Positions 20,901 through 33,057 of a stretch of 64,000 nt of DNA are shown piece after piece. Position 1 is the stretch's first letter, and each line of letters starts with the position of its first letter. The DNA comes from Nemertoderma westbladi (taxonomy: Eukaryota; Xenacoelomorpha; Nemertodermatida; Nemertodermatidae): the NCBI GenBank assembly GCA_032718475.1, contig JAUCBJ010001051.1, forward strand, positions 1 through 64,000, given 5' to 3'. The position numbers were made by a program, and so were the translations under genes. Under the pieces are notes generated by a model. It searched no databases and was not told the origin of the DNA. It saw only the letters and a list, made by a program, of their open reading frames with translations.

Positions 20901-23900
20901 CCCAGCCGATTCCAGAACAGTTCGCAGAGACTCTATCTCTCTGCTGAGTAGCGAAGACACCCGCGGCCGTTTCGCTTGGCCTAGGAGTGTTTCTAATTCT
21001 GTTATGTCTCGTTGTATCTCATTTATTGAAGCCATTCCAGCATTTGATTTTGTTTGGTAGCTTTTCTGTAGCTTTGATTAAAATACAGAAATAGGCTATT
21101 AAACCTGTAAACTGCGGTAATGGTAATGGTAAATTAATAAACTCTCTGATTATTGCGTATGATGGTACCGGTGCCTGGCCTAACCTACCGTACTGCGGTA
21201 TTTGCTCTAGCTACCGTACTGCTCTAGCTGTTTACGCTATTGACTATTAATTCAACTATCTGTTAGTTGTCTGGTGTAGTGTTCCTTTAAACATACTTGG
21301 CTTTATATGTGGACAAACACAACTAAACTACACTGTATGAATTAGGATTGGCCGACCGTAGAATAGAATTCTTACGAATTTAATAGATTCACATTTTATG
21401 TTCATTCACAACTCCTTGAATCCGATTGGTCATTGGCCTATTAATTAATATGCGGGGGAAATTTAAATTTTCGTTGTGCATTTTTCACTGCGGTTTTTGT
21501 CTATAGATTTTTTTAAAGGGACGGTTTCAAAAAAACAATTTATTCAAAAACGGAAATCATATCTTGTGTTGTAGGTTTATACAGACAGAGTATTCTACGG
21601 TAACTTTTGCAGTTTAATGCGGTCTATTATTTTACTTAATACACCTTGTATGTAGTATATATTAACTATTTTTATTTGTCTTTTTTTTTAACTTTATTTT
21701 TTAGATAATACGTACGTAACGTGTCTGCGCATAATATATGTGGCTATTTTACGATGAGTGGAGTGTTATCGTTTTTTCTTCTCATTTTATTTAGGGTTTT
21801 CTCTAAACAGAAACAAGTTGTTAGTCATGCGGTGTCGGTACACTGTTCCCGAATGGGTAGTTGTTTGTGGGCTGGTTGTCAACGGTTACAGCGAATGAAG
21901 CTTTCATTAGTCACCCACGTTATGGTAAGTATACATGTAACCGGTACGTTTTATTAAATTTTCACTCATTATAATTAATTTATTTTATAGGATCTAACCA
22001 CCACCAAGCCAGGGTTCACTGGAGCCCGTATAATAATAATCTATCAGTGAGTCAGAATTGTTTTTTTGCTTTCATTCTTTAGCTACAAGCTTTGATACAA
22101 GGTATCTCCGGTGAAATTGGTCTTTTCAAATAAACACTGTTTATCGCCCTGTAGGAGCGGCATTGCACGGCTTCCCGACTGGAGGAGGACCGCACACTCA
22201 GACTGTCTGGCCAGCTGGCCTACCCCAACCCCCAATCCGTAGTCACGACGACCAGTACAGAGTCGGAACCCCTCGGTAAACCGGTCTACTCGATGCCGGC
22301 CGCGATCTATGCAGTACGACGGTGCGGGTGGGTGGAACCCGGCAAGGCGAACCCCTTCGATCGGGAGGGACCAGTCACTAAGAGCATCCGGTTGACTGCC
22401 GCCCTCGTACTCAGGAATATATGCAGAAATTCAGCCACAGCAAGAAGGTAATTATTCTTTATTTACATTTATTTAAGAGTTTATTTTATTAATAGTATCG
22501 CCATTACTATTTGTAATTGTGCGGGATTACGCAATGAGGACGGCCACAAAGGGTGACGATCTGGGATTCACACTTCAAGAACGCAGAAGTAGTAGATATC
22601 CGGCAACTACAGTCACAGACACCGACTTTACGGATGACATCGCCCTGCTCTCTAATTATATCTAGCAGATGCACAGCTTCTACTGAATAAAGTGGAGAGG
22701 GCTGCTAAGGAGGTTGGATTGCATATAAATACTACCAAGACCGAATTCATAACCTTTAATGTTGATGGAAACTTGACAATCATTGATAATAATCAACTAA
22801 GGAAGGTCGATGACTTCCAGTACCTTGGATCATGGATAGAGAGTAGCAAAAAGGACATCGAAGTTAGGAAAGCAAAGGCTTGGGTAGCTCTATCAAAAAT
22901 GGATACCATCTGGAAATCAGATCTCTCCAGGCACCTAAAGACTAAGTTCTTTCGAGCCACAGTGGAAAGTGTATTTTTATACGGGGGTGAGACCTGGACA
23001 CTGACTAAATCACTTGAACAACGAATTGATGGTTGCTACACAAGACTACATACTAAGGGCAGCCCTAAACATCAGCTGGAGACAACACATGACAAACGCC
23101 GAACTTTATGGTACAATACCACCTCATCAACCATGTAGCCCGGACAATTCGGTCCCATTTATTTAGTGTTTTGGGACCGAATTGTACGGGACCGAATTGT
23201 CCGGGACCGAATTGTCCGGACCGAATTGTCCGGGACCGAATTGTCCTACATCCGTATCATCGTATCATCATCATCGTACATCCATAACTGATAAATATTG
23301 TACTGCTGTTTAAGCATACTGACATAGGACAAATTCAGAATTATAAATTCAGACAAGTTTGTTTGTCACGATTTGGTCCTTTCAGAACCGGTTCGAAGTC
23401 CACTATAATCAATACCATAAACAGATAAAACAGATTCCTTGCTTTTCTTTGCTTTAATTCATATCATAAACATAACATTAACATAGGTAAGATAAAGGCA
23501 ACCATGAAAAAGGTCTGACTTTAGTAGGTAACCAACTACTGTAAACTGTCTGACTCTAGAGACAGCAATACGGTCTCCGGTACTTCAGTCTGGCAGTCCT
23601 TAAGGCAGTAGGTCCGGACCGCATAATAATAATGGTTACACTTTTTAGAAGGGCGAAAATATATGCTCCTAGGGGTTTGAACAATCTAATGCAGAACTGT
23701 TGGCACTGCGAACACTCTGTTTCTTTCTTGTCGGAAAGGGATGGTACTGTGCAGGCAAGCAAGACAGGTCTTAGGAATTAATACTAGTATACTTACTCCA
23801 ACTTTTCCGCTGTCCTCTCCCAAATGGTCCAAAAAGGGCCATAGGGATCAAGAAGCCAGTTAGAGTCACAATCCACAAAACTTTTGGGCATAAATCTCAT

Positions 23901-24824
23901 ACTGAAGTAATCAATCAAATGACAAAAAAAGTCACACAATATTGGTCCCTTTTATACTGAAAATTCCTGGTTAATCTTGGAAGTACTTAGAAGTTGACCC
24001 CAAACCATCAGTCAAACATAATTAATACCAGGATTGGCAGAAACCAAAAACAATATCTCTCATGAATGGCTGAAACCGAGGTTGTATCAATAAAATTAAT
24101 TATCACCTCGATCAAACTGTGATATTTATGGAGTTCCTGTTAAGCCTCTATTAACTGTGCACGTGCTCCTGATGTAAACACAATGGCTACTAATATAATA
24201 CAATGAGATTCACTACTAACCAGCTTCCATCCTCCACACCCAAGCCGCATCCCTATTCGATAGCAGTTGATTAGTTCAACTGCATTGCTATACCAGTGAG
24301 GTATATATGATCTACATGATCTAGATGAGCTACTATAAACCTCAAGGTATATTTGCTGGCTATCAATTACCTGTGACTTGGAGAATGGAAGTGATAGATT
24401 GCCCATTACCCAATAATATTGTAGTCACAGAATAACATCTGCAGTGAGATAATATCGTCCCTGAACAATATCTATGTGAAATCCATGATGAATGAATTTC
24501 CTATTCTAAGTTAATATCTTGGGAAGCGCATTGGGTTTTTAACTACAAAGCTTCAAACTCCAATACATAACCTTACCTAAGCTAACCCAACCTAACTTGG
24601 GTAACCTAACCTAATTTGACCTAACCTTTTCTTACGTGATCAGTGATCTCACAATCTATTTTTCTTACAGTGAATTAATGAGACACGAGTCTCACTTATC
24701 GAACATTGCTCTGTCTGGTATCGACTGCTCGGACACTCTGTCCTCCTGCCTTGGCTACCTCTATAACAACCAATCAGCGTCCTCCAAGGACACTTATCTG
24801 CACCAATGGGATTGTATCAGCTGA
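17965..24824 (+). CDS. ARID2: ARID2 (BAF200), 3' portion, four exons
   Basis: Exons are 17965-18127, 21795-21924, 22155-22447 and 24671-24824 (stop TGA), with GT-AG borders and compatible phases. ARID2 is the DNA-binding subunit of the PBAF chromatin-remodelling complex. The first junction rebuilds a C2H2 finger (CX4CX12HX4H) beginning CEWLNC. Exons 2 and 3 join to make a second finger beginning CLWAGC and ending VTHVMERH. Exon 3 ends with a stretch like the vertebrate EGPITKHIRLTAALILKNI (here EGPVTKSIRLTAALVLRNI), and the last exon has LMRHESHLSNIAL, like LLKRHENNLSVLAI. Upstream exons (ARID, RFX domains) are not in the window, so they lie left of it, presumably beyond the 15.5-kb element. 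Introns hold CACYBP and a LINE fragment. Confidence 0.88.
18128..19274. other. ARID2 intron with degenerate interspersed repeat
   Basis: Around 18545-18835 there are motifs such as CCAAGTTTGGTTTAATTTCATCAA and CACTTCGTGGTTCGCCCCA. Related words occur at about 56495-56605 and 56930-56955, so this is a dispersed family. No gene is seen. Confidence 0.5.
19275..19905. repeat. C-rich minisatellite derived from the CACYBP 3' end
   Basis: The blocks contain CCGTTTATCCCTGGCCTCGG followed by TCCACTACAGATCTCCCATC. Copies sit near 19328, 19386, 19476, 19562, 19672, 19754, 19800 (partial) and 19878, with variable CCCCAAGGTCCCCCATCC filler between. On the - strand the core equals the CACYBP codons for WTEARDKRDG. 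A C run lies at about 19288-19304. The long ORFs on both strands here are by-products of the repeat. Confidence 0.85.
19821..21035 (-). CDS. CACYBP: CACYBP/SIP, calcyclin-binding protein
   Basis: Two exons are visible, 21035-20557 and 20052-19821, joined in frame to give 236 residues (the family is usually about 230). CACYBP is a cytoplasmic/nuclear adaptor that links Siah1 to Skp1 in beta-catenin ubiquitination. Residues 1-45 match the Siah-interacting N-terminal helical domain. About 75-160 is the CS domain (KITQYGWDQNDKSVKLYVTL). The C-terminus is the SGS domain (DPSAGIMNLMKNMYDEGDDE, then MKRTIAKAWTEARDK). Donor and acceptor are GT and AG. The final about 15 residues (Gly-Met-rich) come from a minisatellite that has replaced the normal tail. 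The gene lies antisense inside an ARID2 intron. Confidence 0.92.
22517..23138 (+). pseudogene. LINE reverse transcriptase fragment in the last ARID2 intron
   Basis: The frame shows DYAMR, then FTDDIALLSN (the YADD position, here FTDD), an in-frame stop near 22660, then a 148-codon ORF with VGLHINTTKTEF and VDDFQYLGSWI. This is the RT-to-thumb region of the same type as the 58713-59907 element, which has VDDFCYLGSWI. It is 5'-truncated and damaged. Confidence 0.8.
23137..23250 (+). repeat. GGGACCGAATTGTCC tandem array
   Basis: Five to six copies of a 15-16-bp unit, GGGACCGAATTGTCCG with variants, follow an inverted GGACAATTCGGTCCC at 23139-23153. The design resembles the arrays at 27927-28922 and 29045-29330. 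Confidence 0.8.
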
Positions 24825-25429
24825 CCCAGCGCTGCGTTGCTATGACAACGCTCTACCAAGGGAGGGTCTGTCTCCATCCACCATAGAATCCCTACATTGT
24901 ATCCATCATATACTAACACAACCTTAATAAGAAGTGCAATGCCAATTTTGTACTACAATATTAAAATAACTTGAAATTGTATTTTTGTGTTAAATTCCTT
25001 TATACTTAAATAATTTATGTTGCTAGAATACAGACGGATTGCCTTTTTTTCTTTGTTCCACATTGAATCTAAAAGTTATTGTCTGTAAATTTATTTGTTG
25101 TGACTACTTTACGTTACTTTAACTACACTTGGTTTTGTTTTATGTTCGTCCTCATACAACCTCACACCACCTACACATTCATGTATACGTAATGCTGGTA
25201 ATATTGCCACTATTTGACTTTGATCTTTGATTTTCACTTTGTAAACCGTTATAAACTCCACTCCTTCTTTTTATCTTTTCATAAAAACTCTATGCGTATA
25301 GGACTCATTAATAAGATGCCATTTATTCCGTATTAGTTCAATTCATTCATTCAACTCTAAATACAATTTTAACATTTTGTATTTCATGCGATATTTAACA
25401 GAATGGGAATTTAAGGGGGGGTGGGATCA
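24825..25429. other. ARID2 3'UTR and downstream region
   Basis: The sequence is AT-rich, with ATTAAA-type signals near 24958. The transcript end cannot be fixed. No other gene is visible before the foldback at 25430. Confidence 0.4.
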
Positions 25430-26480
25430 CTTTCTGGAATTTTTGAAACATCCTATCTGATGCTGAACTTCATGCTGAATCCAAATATGAAAACCGTTTT
25501 CCCATATCTTGCTTAGTTTTCGCGATATCTGGGATAGAAGATACTGGCTCCGATATATCGCGATATCGGTAAAGGCGATGAAGTTTGGGGTTTGCATTCA
25601 ATTTCTGCAAATTTCGGTGCTCAGTGGTGCCAATTGGATGTCTCCACGAGAAAGAGCACAAAATTTTAATTGATAAGGTATTTTTAAGACAACTTCAAGT
25701 CTCTGGAATGAAGACGGGACTCGAATAAGCGACTCTGTGGTCTTTGCGGGATTACACGGAATAGACTAATCAGTCATCGGAGATCTTCAAAATGTGTAAT
25801 CTCCAGTTCTAGTGGTCGTACGAAGTTCGTTTTAGGCTCTTTCGAAAGCTCTTTTCTCAGAGAACAAAGTTACCATTTGGTATGGCAAACTCTTAAAAGC
25901 TGCCCGAGCAATCATAACTTGAATAAAATTTGCAAGGCATATTTTACCCAAATTCATGTTATTTTGCTTCACAACAATTTTATCTTAAATCAAATGGTAA
26001 CTTTGTTCTCTGAAAAAAGAGCTTTCGAATGAGCCTAAAACGAACTTCTTACGATCACTAGAACTGGAGATTATACATTTTGAACATCTCCAATGACTGA
26101 TAAGTCTATTCCGTGTAATCCCGCAAAGACCACAGAGTCACTTATTCGAGTTCCGTCTTCATTCCGGAGACTTGAACTTGTCTTATAAACTGATCAGTAG
26201 GTCCAATAATCATAAAAAAATACCTTATCAATTAAAATTTTGTGCTCTTTCTCGTGGAGACATCCAATTGGCACCACGGGGCAGCACCGAAATTTGCAGA
26301 AATTGAAAGCAAACTCCAAACTTCATCGCCTTTACTGATATCGCGATATATCGGAGCCAGTATCTTCAATCCCAGATATCGCGAAAACTAAGCAAGATAT
26401 GGGAAAACGGTTTCCATATTTGGATTCAGCATGAAATTCTGCATCAGATAAGATATGTTTCAAAAATTCGACTTTTTTGG
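25430..26480. mobile_element. Foldback element with arms of about 450-490 bp
   Basis: The bases from about 25430-25885 recur inverted at about 25990-26480, with roughly 90% identity and a loop of about 100 bp. The arms include GCGATATATCGGAGCCAGTA-type sequence and GCGGGATTACACGGAATAGA/TCTATTCCGTGTAATCCCGC. There is no ORF of note. It could form a near-complete hairpin. Confidence 0.85.
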
Positions 26481-27926
26481 TCAGAAGATGCACTACCCAT
26501 TTAAACTTAAACCATTTGTGGTACTCATGTAGTCTGTCGGAATTCTGTAATTTAATTTGCATTGGTGAACTCAAGAGTTCTATCTTCCTCTCCCATTTGA
26601 GGGCTACTAAATAGAGGTACCTGTATGGTAAACTTGTTTTCTTGGTCTTACACGAAGCTCACCGTGTTCATCTTTTACTAAGGAAGCCTATTGAATGGTG
26701 CGACCTTTGAACAGCCGCCAAAGCCTATTGACTCGATAATTGCTTTTGTTAATATTTAATATTTATTTTTGAATATATTAGTTATGATTATAATTTGTAG
26801 GAATCAATAATCCTTATCGTAATCAAAACATTAATGGCATTATTTATGGCAGTTTTGAGTTATAATTAGTTATTATTATTATTAATTATTATAATTTTTT
26901 TGTTCAACATATTTTTATTTCCCAAGTTCAAGAAGAGATGCTACTGTTTGGGCATAGTGCTTTAAATGCTGCAGCTGCTGCGGCCTAGCTACACCCAGGC
27001 TTTCATCCTTGACTGGCAACTTGGGAAATAGAATGGAAGATATGAAACATTAATTATAAATAATAATAACAACTTTTGTATCTCATTGCCAATTATATTT
27101 TCATGTATTACAATTTTTAGCTATTAGACTTGTTATATTCAATTCGAGTCAATAGGAAAGCCATTATTGTGAACCGCGGCCACAAATTTTAAGCAAAATT
27201 ATTGGTTATTAATATTTTTAAAGTTTTACTATAATTCATCCCTGTCCATCTCAAAGTCTAGTATTTTCTATTATAAATTTATTATAAATATTAAACTAGT
27301 TTAAGCTAGGAGTGTGTAATATTTACTATTATTGTTATTATAGTTTGTCTCTTGTTTTATATTCTTGGTGAGTGGCTTGTTGTTTACATAAATATAATAA
27401 ACCAACAAAATATGTTTTATGTAATAAAATATTATAAAATTTTTTGTACCTCAACCCATATTTTCACTTCGTAAAAGCTTCTGCGGCCGCGACGTATACC
27501 CCCCCCCCCCCCCCCCCCCCACCGCGATCCATACGCCCCAATCAATGTGTTTGATCCCAGTATACACCAAAAGATAAACAGCCAATAAAATCTACCTTTT
27601 ATTTTCTTGGCTCATCTTTTCTGACCATGACATTATGATTTCTCAGTATTTTGAGGTTCAGCTATGCCGGAAGCTCATTGTTCTGTTTTTGCTGATAGAA
27701 ACAGGGCGGATTTCAGCCTAAAATTATCAGTGTTGATTTACACGGAGCTGTCTGCACTATGCTGTCTGTATAGATGATATGTATGTCTTGTATAATTTGT
27801 ATATTTATATATATTTGTATATCATGACTGTTATTTGTATCATAAGGAAAGTATTGGGGGGTTAATTAGCGATTCTGGTTCACATCAATTGGATTGTATG
27901 AGATGAGTATACATGTTATTATATAG
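26481..27926. other. Intergenic, possible weak inverted-repeat element
   Basis: CCTATTGACTCGA near 26715 recurs inverted near 27150, and TTTCCCAAGTT near 26920 faces AACTTGGGAAA near 27020, hinting at a decayed MITE centred on 26970. A C run of about 24 bases lies near 27499-27520. No gene is seen. Confidence 0.35.
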
Positions 27927-28922
27927 CACCAACTGGTTCGTCGCGTTTCGGCACCTGTCACGTTTAGGCAACTCAAATTCGCGTTTCGGCAAATGGACAA
28001 TTACGTGTCACCAACTGCTATAGTTGTGTTTCGGCAACTCGTAGTTGCATTTCGGCAACTCATAGTTGCATTTCGACAACTCATAGTTGCATTTCGGCGA
28101 ACTGAAGTCGCGTTTCGGCAACTAGGTATCGTATCTGTATCTGTAATGTATCTGTGACTGCACTCTTATGTAAGTAAATTATAAATGACGACAAGTTTAA
28201 GTTAGTTATAGTTTTCGAAGGCAGAGTTGTTAACTGTTTGAGTTAGTTAGTTAATTTTAAATATACCCGCAGCTGAAGTTGTGGATGTAAACGTTTGGAA
28301 CTGGAATCTGTCTGTCTGAAACACAAATCCCGTTTACAATCTCCAAGGGGTGTTTTTCTAATACAAAGCGAAGCGCACCTTGCTGGGCGGGGTTTACAGC
28401 TACAACTTCAGTAATAATTAATTTAAGTTAATATTTTGTTGAATTGGTAATTTTTTTGAATGATTCTTTTTAATATTTTATATTTTGCTCACTCAGGCTT
28501 ACCGGTACAATATTACGCTTACAAGGGGATATAGACTTCCACGACATGTGTAGTATCCCTTACTTTGATATTATGGATCAAACATATAACAATAATAATA
28601 ATTCATTTATTGTTGTCATTTATAGTCATTAGTGTTGGAGTAGGCGGGGTAAACTAAAGTAAAATGAAATTGAATAATGGGAAACGTAATGAGGCAAAGG
28701 TAATAATCTATACTCTAGGCTCTATACAGTATCCAGTTGGCCTTTGCTTACGAGTTGCCGAAACCATCTATCTATCAGTTTGCCTAAGCGCATCCTGTTA
28801 ACAGTTGCCGAAATGAAACCATGTGTTGCCGAAATGCAACCTTGTTACCATGTTGCCGAAACGCGACTATGAGTTGCCGAAACGCGTCTCTAAAGCTACT
28901 ATCAGTTGCCGAAACGCGACAA
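27927..28922. mobile_element. Element with inverted arrays of GTTGCCGAAACGCGAC
   Basis: The left array (27927-28126) has about eight copies in the TTTCGGCAACT orientation. The right array (28752-28920) has six to seven copies in the opposite orientation (AGTTGCCGAAACGCG). The interior is about 630 bp without a gene. Short direct repeats gathered into opposing terminal arrays are typical of foldback-type non-autonomous DNA elements. Confidence 0.65.
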
Positions 28923-29044
28923 CACCCACCAACGTATGTGAGCCTACAAACTCCTTATTCATGAACAAAATTGTCTCAAGGCAGCAATTCATGCACCAAC
29001 GTTTATTTCAGCCCGATTTAATATACCATGCCCATAAAGGGATG

Positions 29045-29330
29045 TTAGGACAATTGCGACCTGGACAATTGCGACCCGGACAATTGCGACCCGGACAATT
29101 GCGACCCGGAAAATTGCGACCCGGTCAATTGAGACACATGGTTTTAGAAAAAATTGATGGGTCGCAATTGTCCGGGTCGCAATTGTCCGGATCCAGATAG
29201 AAAGATGTAATGTATATCATTGACAATTGCGACCCATAATTTTTATTTAAAAACATGGGTCGCAATTGACCGGGTCGCAATTGACCGGGTCGCAATTGTC
29301 CGGGTCGCAATTGTCCGGACTCCCCATAAA
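29045..29330. repeat. Opposing arrays of CAATTGCGACCCGGA
   Basis: Five to six copies run forward at 29049-29130, two in reverse at 29156-29195, one forward at 29221-29236, and four in reverse at 29263-29326. Units are 15 bp. The ORFs through it are repeat artefacts. Confidence 0.8.
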
Positions 29331-29407
29331 GGGTGTGCCAACTATGATTTTTGTTAGTAATTTGTTGTTATTGCCATGAAATGTAGACCTGTCTGATATC
29401 TGGAACA

Positions 29408-29460
29408 CAACATCTGAAACGGAACTGTTAATATAGAATTAACAGTTCCGTTTCAGATGT
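29408..29460. repeat. 23-bp inverted repeat at the LINE boundary
   Basis: ACATCTGAAACGGAACTGTT and its inverse are separated by five bases (ATAGA). A related single copy with flanking sequence lies at 30425-30540. Confidence 0.8.
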
Positions 29461-29732
29461 TAGCAAAATTAATGCACGATGTCATTAAAGGTGTTTCACC
29501 CATGGCCCATCTTTTTCAGCATACTACTGTAGAAGTGTTGCACTGTTATGGTACACGATCAGCTACACATAATAATTACTTTATCCCACGTGTTCGAAGG
29601 CTTGTCGGACATAATTCTCTTCAATATCAAGGTCCTGTCATTTGGAACTCTGTTAACGATAAACTTAAAAATTTACCAAATAAGCCGCTCTTCTGCAGGA
29701 AGCTAAAGATAAATCTTCTAGACTCATTGTAG
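29457..29732 (+). pseudogene. LINE ORF2 C-terminal end
   Basis: The 91-codon ORF has CYGTRSATHNNYFIPRVRR and YQGPVIWNSV, like the extreme C-terminus of many LINE reverse transcriptases (TRS...FxxPR, Y.GP.IWN). It begins right at a 23-bp palindrome and has no upstream RT, so it is a severely 5'-truncated copy. Confidence 0.65.
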
Positions 29733-30992
29733 TAGTAAGCCCTACACAATCAGTATTTTTTATTTTAATTATGCTCCAAATAGCTATCAAATTAAGCTAA
29801 ATTACAACAAATATTCCGCCTATCAAAACACACTTCTTTATAACTTACTAAGTAAGCTGCGTCAGTATATAGGACTCTTATAATTTAACATTATACTGGT
29901 AATTATTTCAAACTTTAAGGTTCATAAATATATCATTTGGTCACAATATATTATACATTTATTTAGCTTTGCTCATACCAGGATGTTTGCCGTTAACACC
30001 CCCAGGCTTATAGTTTACTAGCAGGCAATACCCGAGGCATGTTACCCGGTATTTCCCGCTACTGGCATAGGCCTACTGGCGTACTTGTACCGGTATAGGC
30101 CTACTGACGTACCGGTACTTAGTACCGGTACCGAACGTGAATTAAACTTTTCGAAAAGTGGCCTATAACGACCGCTGGTTAAAGTTATAAACACATGCCA
30201 AGTCCCAGCGCAATCCCTCCGCCCGTTTTGGAGGAGTTCGAACACAGAGAGAGAGAGAGAATTTGATTTTTATAGGTATAGATGATAATTATAGTTAATC
30301 ACCAAAACGCATTGCAGTATACAAAATGCCCAATGCCTGTCTACACCTTATTAATGAGAAAATTGTCCCAAGTAAGTAAATCAATCAGGTCCCAGGGTGT
30401 ATTTCAGTTGGGTCCATAATACCACATCCCTAAAGGATGTGACAAACTATAATTCTCATTAATAATCTGTTGTAATTACCTCAAGTCATAGAGCTGTTTG
30501 TTATCTAGAGCACAACACCTAAAACGGAACTGTTAATTAATATTATCCTGTAAGTGAACATAATACAGCGAGAATCAATCGAAGCATACACCAGCCTAAT
30601 TCTAATAAACCGATATATTTCAGGCTCTCATTAAAGGTGGGTCCATAGGCCGCGCTAGCTGATTTATATCTGATGTTATCCCATTTGGCAAACTTAGCAA
30701 GATTTCTGGGATGATAAATTTGGCAGTGAAAATTATCTAAGTCTTCTAAAAGCGCGAACAGTACATAACTTTTCTCTGCTGTTCCGGTGGAATGGTAATT
30801 TAAATTTATGCCTGCGGTACTGGGTAGGTGTAAAACGCGGATCCGGATACGGATCAGGACTAGGGTTCAACAGAAGGCACTTTATGGGGCCGAACCGAAG
30901 CAGGGCCAACTTCGGGCCGAACCGAACCGAATCCGAACCGAAGCAGGGCCAACTTCGGGCCGAACCGAACCGAAGTTGAAAGTTAGCAATTT
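29733..30992. other. Intergenic sequence left of the giant retrotransposon
   Basis: This holds a GA microsatellite (30243-30261), a diverged copy of 29330-29430 at 30425-30540, and a short tandem repeat at about 30890-30975 built from CCGAACCGAA and AGCAGGGCCAACTTCGGGCC. No gene is seen. Confidence 0.5.
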
Positions 30993-30997
30993 ATGGT

Positions 30998-32282
30998 TGT
31001 ACGCGCTTTTGAAGACCTTTAGCAGTTTAACCTGCCAAAATTTATATGTCTTTTGGTTTATCAATATACTTTAGAAGATGACAAATATTTAATACCAATA
31101 AACACAACATTAGCAGAAGCCAGCCTAGTGCGCGTCCATTCACCCGCTGGATATACCCGGGAGACTGGATTCTGAGGGCTTAGATTATTATTGCAGTGAA
31201 GCCTACTGTATTATTCGATTGATCGTTAATAAATAATTTCTGACTAATATTATTCACTTTCGGGAAATATTAACAGTTCCTTTAGGACGTGGCGCTCTAT
31301 CTAAGTAAACAGAGATATGACTTATACTAATCACAACGGTAAGTCGGTAAGGCTTATAATTCACGTATGAGGCGCATTCTTTAGGAAATGCTTAGTTATC
31401 AGTCACAATCAGGCACACTACCGGTAACACACAATACTGCTCACTAATTTGCCGACCGTCAATGTATTTTATCATATATAAAGCGAACAGCAATTGACTC
31501 TTGTAGTGCTTATCAAATAGCATTAAATTCAATACAAACCACAACAATATAAGTCGCAATCGCTATATATAACCCGCCTCTCTAACCTGTAGTGTATCAA
31601 GAAAATTGGGAAATTTGGGTTCTTTATAAACGTTCTCCAAATAATCTTCAATCAACTGATATAAAATATGACAACAGTAAAAACATTAAGACGGTAGGTT
31701 AGGATATGATATGAACCGATATGTACAGTGATATGTACTGAGTGTCCAAATTGTGCCGTGATATGAATTGATTTGTGTTATGAATTGCATTGATAACAGT
31801 CATACGCTCTATAATCTTAAGCCTACTAATGTTTCTTTCTAGAGCCGTTGTTTCTGGCTTAGACAGCAATAACAACAAAGTATCAGTAAAAAACTGTAAG
31901 ACTGAACAATCCCAGTATGATCGGCTCAAAGCTCCACATCAACAGAGAAAATCGCTCTGATTGGCTGAAGCCAAACAAAGAACCATGCGTCCAATGGCTG
32001 TTTCCATTTAAGCAACCAGCTGTTAGATGTCGTAATCTGAATCATCACGGCTAAGCTGTGTAAAAGTATTTGCCGTATTGCGGGTTTTTTGCCTTACCAT
32101 GTCCGCTAAAACACGTATATAGAAGAATGACTTTTATGTCCGTTAAAAACACCTGTAACGGTACCTTGCGGGCAAGGGGAATATATATACAGTTAGAGAA
32201 CCCTTTTAGAGTATTCCAGCGCCTAGGGGGAAACTGGATTGCGAAGCAAAGGGGCCAGTTATATCCCACAGAAGCTTTTACA
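30998..32282 (-). repeat. 3' LTR of the giant BEL element
   Basis: This 1285-bp repeat runs TG...CA. It follows a purine-rich TCTGGGAGCGG on the - strand (32283-32293), a candidate polypurine tract. It is present again at 53067-54352 and at 61363-62647. Confidence 0.9.
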
Positions 32283-32360
32283 CCGCTCCCAGAAAATGGG
32301 ATTTGAGTCTATTAATATACAAAAATCACAGTTTCTAATATACGTAAATACTCTAAACAG

Positions 32361-33057
32361 TTAGTCTTTCTTGCGCGGACGGCGTTTACGCAATTTTTTA
32401 AAGCTAGCCAGAGTCCTTTTCTCTTTGGGGCGAGCCACTTTACAAGGAGGGCTATAACTCCGAGGTGAAGGGTGCAATATGATTGCATCAGAGGGTGTAG
32501 GATTATGGTCAGTGTATCCGCCAGTCGAAGTACCGGGTTGATTGACATCGACATCAGGTGAGAGGGGTCTAACGGCTTTGAGAGCTCGTTTCAAGACAGC
32601 CGCTCTGACGGGTCCTTTACTCGTGGTCTGAACAAGGGCCGTGGGTGGACCATAGGCAGTTAGAAACCTCCGGGGTTTAATGGTTCTTTCTAACTCGCGT
32701 TCGCGGGCTCGGTATTCGTAAGGCCGCCGATATACTTCCTGTAACTCTGGGTGTGAGTTAACAAATAAGTCTCCATAGTCCGGATCCTGACGGATATAAT
32801 TGATTAAGTTATAGGAATGAAGGTCGCTAGGATTAACACTCCTGAGAAATTTGCGTACGAATTTGGTTGAAATACATTCTCCGACGCGCTTTATTAGCTC
32901 GTAACTCGATATGCGTGATTTCTGTTCGACCGAGGCGAAGAGATAAGGATGGAATGCATAAACTCCTTCATAAGCGCGTCCGGGATAATAGCGATGGCGC
33001 GAATCACAATGTAAATCAGCGTTCGCTTCCCAAGCTCTGATGTAACGTAGTGTGATC
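32361..33057 (-). pseudogene. C-terminal part of the second extra BEL ORF
   Basis: This is the continuation of the ORF at 37777-39216, cut off by the copia insertion. The frame is open from the insertion point to the TAA at 32361, and the lengths fit: both parts minus one 5-bp target copy make 708 codons including the stop. The C-terminus is strongly basic (KKLRKRRPRKKD), suited to nucleic acid binding or nuclear import. The first two-thirds have no motif I recognise. Confidence 0.75.

Noticed and set aside
21991-22046. Small exon-like segment between ARID2 exons with AG and GT borders
   Set aside because: Splicing it in gives a stop in the next exon and destroys the second zinc finger; direct joining of 21924 to 22155 gives the canonical finger.
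27927-29330. Regularly spaced short repeats, considered as a CRISPR array
   Set aside because: Units are about 15 bp, spacers are irregular or absent, orientation switches, and the DNA is from an animal genome with introns.
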